From Niveispirillum cyanobacteriorum (GTDB lineage Bacteria > Pseudomonadota > Alphaproteobacteria > Azospirillales > Azospirillaceae), in contig NZ_CP025611.1 in the NCBI RefSeq assembly GCF_002868735.1, positions 366,501 through 430,500 of the forward strand: 64,000 nucleotides of DNA, given 5' to 3'. The notes below the pieces were generated by a model. That model had not been told where the DNA came from, did not search any database, and worked only from the letters and a program-made list of their open reading frames with translations. Below, piece after piece: positions 9,638-18,900 of this stretch. The translations under genes and the position numbers were made by a program. The stretch's first letter is position 1, and every line of letters starts with the position of its first letter.

Positions 9638-10285
9638 ATGCCGACCCTGTTCACGATCCTGCCGTTCGACACGATGATCACCTTTGTCACGGCGGCCCTG
9701 CTGCTGGCCTTTGCGCCCGGTCCCGACAATCTGTTCGTCCTGACGCAATCGGCGCTGAAGGGGCCGGGCAAGGGCGTGGTGGTGACGCTGGGCCTGTGTA
9801 CCGGGTTGATCGTGCATACGGCGGCGGTGGCGTTGGGCGTGGCGGTGATTTTCCAGACCTCTATGCTGGCATTCACAGGGCTGAAGATCGTGGGGGCGCT
9901 TTATCTGCTGTATCTGGCCTGGGGCGCGTTCCGGGCCAGGCCGGAAGCGTTGGGGACGGGTTCGGCAGACGCACCGGGGGAATGGGGCCGGCTGTATCGG
10001 CGCGGCATCCTGATGAACATCACCAATCCCAAGGTCGCCATCTTCTTTCTGGCCTTCCTGCCGCAATTCACCGATCCGGCACGGGGCAGCGTGACGGCGC
10101 AGATGTTCGCGCTGGGCGGCCTGTTCATCCTGTCGGCGCTCGCCGCCTTTTCCACCATCGCCTTTGCCGCCGGCGGGATCAGCCGCTGGCTGCGCGCATC
10201 CGACCGGGGGCAGGTGCTGCTGAACCGCGTGGCGGGGCTGGTCTTTGTCGGGCTGGCCGTGAAGCTGTCGACGGCGGAGCGGTGA
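9638..10285 (+). CDS. LysE/RhtB-family amino acid exporter
   Basis: 215 residues, inner membrane, about six transmembrane helices. The family signature AFAPGPDNLFVL lies near residue 25 and the conserved ILMNITNPKVAIFFLAFLPQF near 125-145. Members export amino acids or related metabolites by proton antiport; the substrate cannot be read from sequence. The ATG at 9638 (MPTLFTIL) is preferred over an upstream in-frame ATG at 9584 because the first helix then starts normally and AGAGG lies upstream. The MarR gene next door is the probable regulator. It ends 2 nt before the converging transglutaminase gene. Confidence 0.88.
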   Translation: MPTLFTILPFDTMITFVTAALLLAFAPGPDNLFVLTQSALKGPGKGVVVTLGLCTGLIVHTAAVALGVAVIFQTSMLAFTGLKIVGALYLLYLAWGAFRARPEALGTGSADAPGEWGRLYRRGILMNITNPKVAIFFLAFLPQFTDPARGSVTAQMFALGGLFILSALAAFSTIAFAAGGISRWLRASDRGQVLLNRVAGLVFVGLAVKLSTAER

Positions 10286-10287
10286 CA

Positions 10288-11097
10288 TCATGGGACAGGC
10301 TCTGTCCAGACTTTGAACCCGGCCAGGGTATTGGCCCCGAACGTGTGGGTCAGGGGCACGTCGGCGGCGTCGCGGCCCGTGGCGATCAGGATACGGCCGA
10401 TGCGCCGTTGATTATTGCGCGGATCGAACACATGCCAGCGCCCGCCCAGATACACCTCCATCCAGGCGGCAAAATCCATCTCCCCATAGGGAGGAGGCTG
10501 TCCGATATCGCTGATATAGCCGGTGCAGTAGCGCGCGGGGATATTCATGGCGCGGCAGAAGGCGACGGCCAGATGCGCATAATCCCGGCACACCCCGCGC
10601 CGTTCGGCATAGGCCTCCGACGCGGTGCGGGTGGGGCGGGAATGTTCATAGCCGAAGCGGATATGGGCATGCACGAAATCACAGATGGCCTGCACCCGGC
10701 CCCAGCCCATTGGGGCACCTGCAAACAGCCGCCAGGCCTCTGCCGACAGGTTATCCGTCTCACAATAGCGGCTGGGCAGCAGATAGAGCAGCGTGTCGGC
10801 GGGCAGGTCCTGCACCGCATGCTGCATGGCGGAATATTCGATAGGATCGGGCAGACCGTCATCGCGGATCACACTGTCGGTACCCAGCACCAGCCGCCCC
10901 GCCGGAGCCAGCAGGCGCGAACACCAATTGCCGAAACTGTCACGGTAAGAGGTGATGGGCACCGCCGGTTGGGTGATCAGGTGATCGGGCCGTTCCAACT
11001 GCGCCACGCGCGAATAATGCACGTTCAGCATGACGATCATGGCCGTTTCGTGCGGGAAATCATAGGTCAACTGGCAACCCAGATGAATGCGCGGCAT
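10288..11097 (-). CDS. transglutaminase-like (papain-fold) protein
   Basis: 269 residues. The N-terminal part (about 1-130) resembles the beta-rich domain usual for this family. The transglutaminase core follows: RRGVCRDYAHL gives the catalytic Cys at about residue 170, then YISDIG, and GRWHVFDPR with the His and Asp of the triad. Bacterial members are thought to act as cysteine proteases or cross-linkers and often sit with circularly permuted ATP-grasp genes, which are absent here. Start: ATG at 11097 with AGGGGG upstream. The long open frame further upstream runs through a repeat region and is not coding. Confidence 0.85.
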   Translation of the reverse strand: MPRIHLGCQLTYDFPHETAMIVMLNVHYSRVAQLERPDHLITQPAVPITSYRDSFGNWCSRLLAPAGRLVLGTDSVIRDDGLPDPIEYSAMQHAVQDLPADTLLYLLPSRYCETDNLSAEAWRLFAGAPMGWGRVQAICDFVHAHIRFGYEHSRPTRTASEAYAERRGVCRDYAHLAVAFCRAMNIPARYCTGYISDIGQPPPYGEMDFAAWMEVYLGGRWHVFDPRNNQRRIGRILIATGRDAADVPLTHTFGANTLAGFKVWTEPVP

Positions 11098-11824
11098 GCC
11101 GCCCCCTGTGGTCGGAAATGTCTGCCGGACAAGCGGAAAAACTCCCCCTGCTGTCTTGATGACCGTTCCCGCAGCGGCGGACCCCGATAACCACGCCCGA
11201 CCCGACCAGGGACGCGAGAACCATGCTACGCCCCATGCTGCACTGCGGCCATGGCTAATGCGGGGGAGGCGTGGGAATTCGGTGGAGGCGGGGGCCGGGC
11301 GGGTCTGTGCAACATTGTGGAACAGTTTTTCAGGGGGCGTTGCACGGGCGGCGGGTGGGGTGGCTTGCGCAACGCTGTGAAACATTGGTGTGAGGCCTGT
11401 TGCACAGGGGATTGGACTGGAAAGGGCGGAAAGCCGGGGTTGCGGGGGCAGTGGGCGGGGGCCTGCGCAACATTGTGAAACACGATGAAGGCCGGTGTTG
11501 CACAGGGCGCGGTGGGCGCGGTGGGGCCTGTGCAACCTTGTGAAACAGGGATTTTGTGTCTCACCCGTGGGGTGCGGTGGTTCCTGCGCAACGCAGTGCA
11601 ACATCGTGCGAGGGGATGTTTCACGGGGCGTGGGGGCAGGGATCGCCGGGGTTGGACGCCGCACTGCGGTGGGATGGGGTGGGGGTGCGGCGGCGGGCAT
11701 GGGGGCGGTGCCGGGGTGGTTGATAGGATCATAAGCCTATCATGAATGGGGTGGGGCGGACAGAGTTAGGGCGGGCGGCAGGGCTGGCTTGACCTTTTCC
11801 GCCGCTTGCCGCCTATGATGGTGT
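11098..11824. other. non-coding GC-rich repeat region
   Basis: This 0.7-kb gap between the transglutaminase gene and the nucleotidyltransferase holds no supported gene. Open frames here on both strands are translations of the repeats. It contains five interspersed repeat units (11305-11628, listed separately) in a strongly G-rich plus strand. Confidence 0.7.
11305..11628. repeat. five interspersed inverted-repeat units
   Basis: Units at about 11305-11347, 11365-11410, 11462-11507, 11527-11570 and 11583-11628 share a left core GYGCAAC-nnn-GTGnAACA. Most also share a right arm GTTGCACAGGG or TGTTTCACGGGG, complementary to the left core. Each unit is therefore an imperfect stem-loop of about 45 nt. 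Start-to-start spacing is irregular (60, 98, 65 and 56 nt) and intervening DNA is unique, which rules out a CRISPR array. They resemble REP/BIME clusters or arrayed binding sites. Confidence 0.65.
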
Positions 11825-12142
11825 ATGGACGCCAACACCCACCCGATGGACCGTGATGAGGTCCTGAACCGCCTGCGTCGGCATCAGCCGGCGTTGCGGG
11901 CGCTGGGCGTGCGCCATCTGTCTTTGTTCGGGTCGCTGGCCCGGCTGGAGGCGCGGGCCGACAGCGACGTGGATGTGCTGCTGGACATCGACCCCGCCAC
12001 GCCCGTGTCACTGTTGGGCATTGTCCGCATCCAGAATGACCTCTCCCGCCTGCTGGGCCGACCCGTCGATGTGGCCGAGGCGGCGGCGATGAAGTCGGAG
12101 ATGCGGGAGCGGGTTCTGCGGGAGGCGGTTGGGGTGTTTTGA
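11825..12142 (+). CDS. MNT-type minimal nucleotidyltransferase domain protein
   Basis: 105 residues. The nucleotidyltransferase signature starts at about residue 36 with LFGSLARLEAR and the metal-binding DSDVDVLLD, followed by the helical end typical of the small MNT family. Such proteins usually pair with a HEPN (DUF86) RNase and neutralise it by adding AMP. No HEPN gene follows here; the next DNA is a PIN-toxin remnant on the other strand. It could be an orphan antitoxin. The ATG at 11825 was chosen; a second ATG seven codons in is possible. Confidence 0.8.
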   Translation: MDANTHPMDRDEVLNRLRRHQPALRALGVRHLSLFGSLARLEARADSDVDVLLDIDPATPVSLLGIVRIQNDLSRLLGRPVDVAEAAAMKSEMRERVLREAVGVF

Positions 12143-12159
12143 GTGGGGTTGGCAGCGTG

Positions 12160-12258
12160 CTACCACACCCGTTGAACCACGCCGTCAAAAACGATGTCGG
12201 TGGATATGATGGGCAGGTCGTGTTTCTGTGCCGTGGCGGCCAGTAGCCGGTCGAATCT
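12160..12258 (-). pseudogene. C-terminal remnant of a PIN-domain (VapC-like) toxin
   Basis: On the minus strand one frame reads FDRLLAATAQKHDLPIISTD, then IVFDGVVQRVW and a stop. This is the usual C-terminal third of a PIN/VapC ribonuclease (FDRLL-A-A, L-IIS-D, FD). Upstream of FDRLL the frame loses similarity at about 12258, so the N-terminus with the other acidic residues is missing. No matching N-terminal half was found on the far side of the AT-rich insert. Too short and broken to be active. Confidence 0.6.
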
Positions 12259-12500
12259 GAAGCATGAGGGGCCATCTCAGGATATTTTCCCAACCGCACC
12301 TTCTGCGCAATCTCACAGCCTCCCGAGGCAGCATCCCGAAGCAGTCAATGGAGATAGCTAAAACCCACCTAGAGCCGACCGGATGATCAATCAGCGAGAG
12401 CGTGTGGCTATTAGGTGATTGTGTCTGTTCATCACTATCACAAGGAGACGGCGGGGCGATAACGTAAAACTGATCGATTCTCGCAAATCATTCATTATTT
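12259..12500. other. intergenic, probable left edge of the AT-rich insert
   Basis: GC content falls from the PIN remnant towards the AT-rich gene. No gene, tRNA or clear direct repeat is visible. Confidence 0.4.
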
Positions 12501-13682
12501 TCATTGCTGTACATCATACTCCATTCCGCCAACATCCTCTTTTGGGATAGATATTATTGTATTTATAGAAACCTCTTGAGGATTTTTCTTATATTTTACA
12601 AAGTAATTTTCTTTTGTTATTAGTATAATTTTTTGCGTTTTAAGTTTAATGTACTCGTCTACATTCTTGTCATCTTCGCATGGTAGCTTATCGATTAGTT
12701 CGCTATCAAATAGGCAAGCTTTTTCCTTTTTTACATACAAAACGGCAGGTAATTCACCACCTAATCGCAACGCCTTTAGTGCCACATCCATGAACTTAAA
12801 AGCTCCTGGCCAAATGAAAAGGAATAAAGCTGCAAAAGCTACAACTGGCATTGCAACACTATTGACATTTTTACTGTGAATAATATTAGAGAATGCGACA
12901 AACATTAAAGTTGGAACAACCGCAATTGCAATTGCAATTGCATGGCTTATTAAATTTTTACTAAATATGACAACTTGGGGTTCAGACTCTGCTGCCTTTA
13001 GTATAGCTAAAAATACCAAAGTAAATATTACCATAAATCCAAAGGATAAAAAATTGCAGAAAACAATATACGCGATATCTTCCAATTTGCTGGGAAACTT
13101 TTTGTCAGCAAAATTATATTTCTTATTTATAGCAAGAAAACTGTATATATAACTAATTATTGAGAAAACTAAAGAAATCAAAATAATTGCCCCTAATACA
13201 ATACTAGAATACTCTAGAGTGGATGCCAAGCCCTCATCATTCATCAACCCAGCAGGCTGATATATAAAAAAGTGCAAGAAAGTTAAAATTCCAATAGAAA
13301 AGCTAACGCACCATTTTGAAAACTTTGTTCGACTTTTAAATGAAGTGCTTAACTCCAAAGCGGATAAAGAATCCCTTATGGGATCGAGAATCCATACCAT
13401 ACCAGGAAGCAAAATATAAATTATTAACGCAAGAATATAAAAATAACACACCATAGATATTACAGGCACTCCAAGTCCAAATCCTTCCATCATCTCAAAA
13501 TATGGAATATCTTTCTTTATAGAGTAGCAAATTAAAACTACAGAAACGCTAAAAAAACTTGCAATCAATGAAATAAAAAATCTAAACGCACCAATATTTG
13601 AGACCAAAGGCTTAATTATTTTTGAAATTTTCTTCTGTCCATCGGGCTCTATGCTTTCGTTTATTGGCAATTTCTTCTCCAT
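12501..13682 (-). CDS. AT-rich polytopic membrane protein of unknown function
   Basis: 393 residues. About seven hydrophobic segments lie in residues 33-305 (near 35-55, 72-98, 125-145, 158-185, 205-230, 245-265 and 272-298). A soluble C-terminal part of about 85 residues follows, rich in Lys, Asp and Glu. Composition is strikingly AT-rich with Lys/Ile/Asn/Phe-rich codons, unlike the GC-rich genes around it, so recent transfer is likely. No clear ribosome site precedes the ATG. I do not recognise the family. The C-terminal GGELPAVLYVKK followed by short strands suggests a small beta-rich domain. Confidence 0.75.
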   Translation of the reverse strand: MEKKLPINESIEPDGQKKISKIIKPLVSNIGAFRFFISLIASFFSVSVVLICYSIKKDIPYFEMMEGFGLGVPVISMVCYFYILALIIYILLPGMVWILDPIRDSLSALELSTSFKSRTKFSKWCVSFSIGILTFLHFFIYQPAGLMNDEGLASTLEYSSIVLGAIILISLVFSIISYIYSFLAINKKYNFADKKFPSKLEDIAYIVFCNFLSFGFMVIFTLVFLAILKAAESEPQVVIFSKNLISHAIAIAIAVVPTLMFVAFSNIIHSKNVNSVAMPVVAFAALFLFIWPGAFKFMDVALKALRLGGELPAVLYVKKEKACLFDSELIDKLPCEDDKNVDEYIKLKTQKIILITKENYFVKYKKNPQEVSINTIISIPKEDVGGMEYDVQQ

Positions 13683-14291
13683 TCAGATAAATTAGAATGA
13701 TAGCATTGCATTAGTTTGTGAATTTAATCCACAAATCTTGAAAATCAGGGTATCATTGATCAAATGGTTTTGTCAAAAAGAGTTTTATGGAACTAGATGA
13801 ATCCGATAGATTGAGTGCGTCCGTGCTCCTATCACTATTCCCTTACTACTGCAGCAACAGCTAGGTTGGAGACTGGTCGTGGGATGGAACCATTTAGTCG
13901 TAGTACGCATAAGCGGGTCAGATTCCGTACTTTGTAGCGGAAGCAAAGAAGTTTACTTGTGCGTGCAATGAGGCCGGAATACATGCGGGTAAGGTGGACA
14001 TGTAGCTTCGGCATCGGGCTTGTGACTCTGGGGCCGGCTTTCCCTGGGATCACGGTTATGGGCAAACGAAGCGGAAGGGGAAGAACGGTTGGAGCGTGGG
14101 GTGGAGATGTTTCGTGCCATTGATTAGGGCATTGCTGCACGTGCAAGGATTTCCGCTTCGTTGCCGATCAGTTCGACGAGATCGTCAGGGTTTCCTGCAT
14201 GTCCTGGAGGTTGCAACCAGAGGGGGGCTTGCTGGACAGGGTTTTGCCTTGACCCTATGATCTTCACAGTTTCGATGGGTTGAGGTGCGGC
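13683..14291. other. gene-poor stretch between the AT-rich gene and DUF29
   Basis: AT-rich up to about 13840, then GC-rich again. A diverged repeat at 14035-14105 resembles 14800-14862. On the minus strand a short tail at 14124-14215 ends NPDDLVELIGNEAEILARAA and then MP plus a stop. It looks protein-like and may be a gene remnant, but its upstream part is only antisense to the DUF29 gene. Confidence 0.4.
14035..14105. repeat. diverged copy A of repeat flanking DUF29
   Basis: Contains GGGATCACGGTTATGGGC, a GGGGAAGAACGGTTGG block and GTGGGGTGG, in the same order as copy B at 14800-14862. Extra bases separate the blocks. Confidence 0.45.
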
Positions 14292-14732
14292 ATGAGCGGG
14301 ACGCTCTATGAGAGGGATTTCTATGCCTGGGCCAATGAGCAGGCAGCCCTGCTGCGGGCGGGTAAGCTGTCGGCGGCGGACATCGAGAATATTGCCGAGG
14401 AAATCGAGAGCATGGGCAGGACGGAGAAGCGTGAGCTGACCAGGCTTCTGACGGTCCTGATCCTGCATCAGCTGATATGGCAGTTTCAACCGGTGCGGCG
14501 GGGAAATTCCTGGGAGGCGACGATCAAGGTGCAGCGGCGGGACCTTGTCGTTCACCTGAAAGATAACCCCAGCCTGAAAGCCAAGGTGGGGGAGGCGATT
14601 GAACAGGCTTACGGTACTGCCGTGATCCAGGCCGCCGATGAAACGGGCCTGACGGAAACGACTTTTCCGGCGGTATGCCCGTGGTCGTTTGAGCAGATCA
14701 TGGATGCGAGGTTTTGGCCGGATGGGCACTGA
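14292..14732 (+). CDS. DUF29-family protein
   Basis: 146 residues. It matches the DUF29 pattern: YERDFYAWANEQAALLRAGK near the N-terminus, then IAEEIESMGRTEKREL, LTVLILHQLIWQF, SWEATIKVQRRDL and a C-terminal CPWSFEQIMDARFWPD. The function of DUF29 is not established; the genes are often found in multiple copies and in accessory DNA. The ATG at 14292 follows GAGGT; an upstream in-frame start would add only four residues. It stands alone, flanked on both sides by diverged copies of a GC-rich repeat. Confidence 0.85.
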   Translation: MSGTLYERDFYAWANEQAALLRAGKLSAADIENIAEEIESMGRTEKRELTRLLTVLILHQLIWQFQPVRRGNSWEATIKVQRRDLVVHLKDNPSLKAKVGEAIEQAYGTAVIQAADETGLTETTFPAVCPWSFEQIMDARFWPDGH

Positions 14733-14799
14733 TTGGGGGCTGGGGCCGGCGGTGGGACGGCGTACCGAGTCATATCGGCGCTGATCGCGCCTTACGCTG

Positions 14800-14862
14800 G
14801 GTCCCCGCTTCCGCGGGGATGACGGTTGTGGGCGGGGAAGACGGTTGGGGGTGGGGTGGCGG
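14800..14862. repeat. diverged copy B of repeat flanking DUF29
   Basis: Begins with a hairpin (CCCCGCttccGCGGGG), then GGATGACGGTTGTGGGC, a GGGGAAGACGGTTGG block and GTGGGGTGG. It matches copy A upstream of DUF29. Confidence 0.45.
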
Positions 14863-14885
14863 TTGGATGGGTATGCGCGGGGGGC

Positions 14886-14972
14886 GTAGCGCGGATTAGG
14901 CGGTAGCCGTAATCCGCGGGAACCTGCTTCCCAGCGTTGTTCCGCGGATTACGCTTTGCTAATCCGCGCTAC
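14886..14972. repeat. nested inverted repeat (TAATCCGCGCTAC family)
   Basis: Outer arms GTAGCGCGGATTA (14886-14898) and TAATCCGCGCTAC (14960-14972) are exact complements. Inner arms GTAATCCGCGG (from 14909) and CCGCGGATTAC (to 14952) form a second stem. The outer arms are identical to those of the hairpin at 24293-24327, so this is a dispersed element. Confidence 0.8.
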
Positions 14973-14996
14973 GGGTGCGGGTGCAGCGTTCATCCT

Positions 14997-17678
<2,682 letters not shown>

Positions 17679-17723
17679 GATTTGGCTCTGTCGCTGAAAG
17701 GGAAGGGCAGGGGGAGGTATAGG

Positions 17724-18791
17724 TCAGAACGCGGGCATGGTGAAGGGTTCCAGCCCGGACAGGCGCATGGAGCGTTCAGGGCTGGCGGGTTCACGCGGCG
17801 GCAGGCCCTTTACCGACTGGGCGATGGCGCGGATATGGTCGGGCGTGGAGCCGCAGCAGCCGCCAACGATATTGACCAAGCCGTCCTTGGCCCAGCCTTG
17901 CAGGTCGCTGGCCATGTGTTCGGGCTTCTCGTCATACTGCCCAAACTCGTTCGGCAGGCCGGCATTGGGGTAGGCGGAGACGAAGACATCGGCGATGCGC
18001 GACAATTCCTGGATATAGGGGCGCATCAGATCGGCCCCCAGGGCACAGTTCAGGCCCACGGAGAAGGGCTTTACATGGCGCAGGCTGTTCCAGAACGCCT
18101 CCGTCGTCTGGCCCGACAGGGTGCGGCCCGACCGGTCGGTGATGGTGCCGGAGATCAGGACGGGCAGATGCAGGCCCTTTTCCTCCAGCACCTCCTCAAT
18201 CGCGAAGAGAGCAGCCTTGGCGTTCAGCGTGTCGAAGATGGTTTCCACCATCAGCAGGTCGCAACCACCATCGATCAGGCCCGCCGTCTGTTCCTTGTAG
18301 GCCAGCCGCAATTCATCAAAATCGACATTGCGGAAGCCGGGGTCGGTGACGACGGGGCTGATGCTGGCGGTGCGGTTGGTGGGGCCAAGGGCGCCCGCGA
18401 CATAGCGCGGCTGGGTCGGGTCGGCGGCCTCTGCCACGTCGGCGGCCTGGCGGGCCAGCTTGGCGCCTTCAAAGTTCAGCTCATAGGCCAGCTTTTCCAT
18501 GCCGTAATCGGCAAGGCTGATGCTGGTGGAATTGAAGGTGTTGGTTTCGATGATGTCGGCGCCGGCATCCAGATACTGGGCATGGATGTCATAGATGATC
18601 TTCGGCTGGGTCACCGACAGAAGGTCGTTATTTCCCTTCACGTCGTGGGCCCAGTCGGCAAAGCGCGTGCCGCGATAATCCTCTTCTTGCAGATTATGCC
18701 GCTGGATCATGGTGCCCATGGCGCCGTCGATCACCAGGATACGCTGGCGCGCAATGTCGCGCAGCCGGGACAGCCGTTCAGCCCTGGTCAT
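17724..18791 (-). CDS. metH: methionine synthase, N-terminal homocysteine S-methyltransferase polypeptide
   Basis: 355 residues from the ATG at 18791, four bases after GGAGGGT; ATGs at 18794 and 18806 are alternatives. It is a single Hcy-binding TIM barrel: [11 protein letters not shown] at the start, [21 protein letters not shown], and the zinc ligands in GLNCALG and GGCCGSTP. It binds and activates homocysteine and must team with the downstream folate/cobalamin polypeptide. Upstream, between it and the sensor kinase gene, lies a 20-bp palindrome of SahR type, so expression is probably tied to S-adenosylhomocysteine level. Confidence 0.94.
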   Translation of the reverse strand: MTRAERLSRLRDIARQRILVIDGAMGTMIQRHNLQEEDYRGTRFADWAHDVKGNNDLLSVTQPKIIYDIHAQYLDAGADIIETNTFNSTSISLADYGMEKLAYELNFEGAKLARQAADVAEAADPTQPRYVAGALGPTNRTASISPVVTDPGFRNVDFDELRLAYKEQTAGLIDGGCDLLMVETIFDTLNAKAALFAIEEVLEEKGLHLPVLISGTITDRSGRTLSGQTTEAFWNSLRHVKPFSVGLNCALGADLMRPYIQELSRIADVFVSAYPNAGLPNEFGQYDEKPEHMASDLQGWAKDGLVNIVGGCCGSTPDHIRAIAQSVKGLPPREPASPERSMRLSGLEPFTMPAF

Positions 18792-18880
18792 CATACCCTC
18801 CATCATGCAACACCCAAACCGGCGGGCGCAGGCGCAGCACCCCTGTCACCGGTTCTACCGCCGGGACATCACCCATGCAA

Positions 18881-18900
18881 ACATAAAGATATCTTTATGT
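18881..18900. promoter_or_regulatory. SahR operator candidate before metH
   Basis: ACATAAAGATATCTTTATGT is a perfect 20-bp palindrome. Its centre, ATAAAGATATCTTTAT, matches my memory of the SahR (ArsR-family) motif in Proteobacteria, which sits before metH, ahcY and metK-type genes. It lies 90 nt upstream of the metH start and overlaps the stop codon of the preceding kinase gene. Confidence 0.75.

Noticed and set aside
11305..11628. CRISPR array
   Set aside because: Spacing is irregular, units diverge and carry internal inverted arms, and no cas genes are near.
11226..11745. Overlapping small open frames in the repeat cluster
   Set aside because: They translate the repeats (recurrent Cys-Thr-Met-Leu-His type words) with no start signals.
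14124..14729. 201-codon minus-strand gene opposite DUF29
   Set aside because: Most of it is antisense to DUF29; only the last 30 residues look protein-like and may be a remnant.
18807..18880. SAM, SAH or cobalamin riboswitch before metH
   Set aside because: The leader can form a CCGGCGG/CCGCCGG stem but none of the conserved core motifs of these riboswitches was recognised; the palindrome explains control better.
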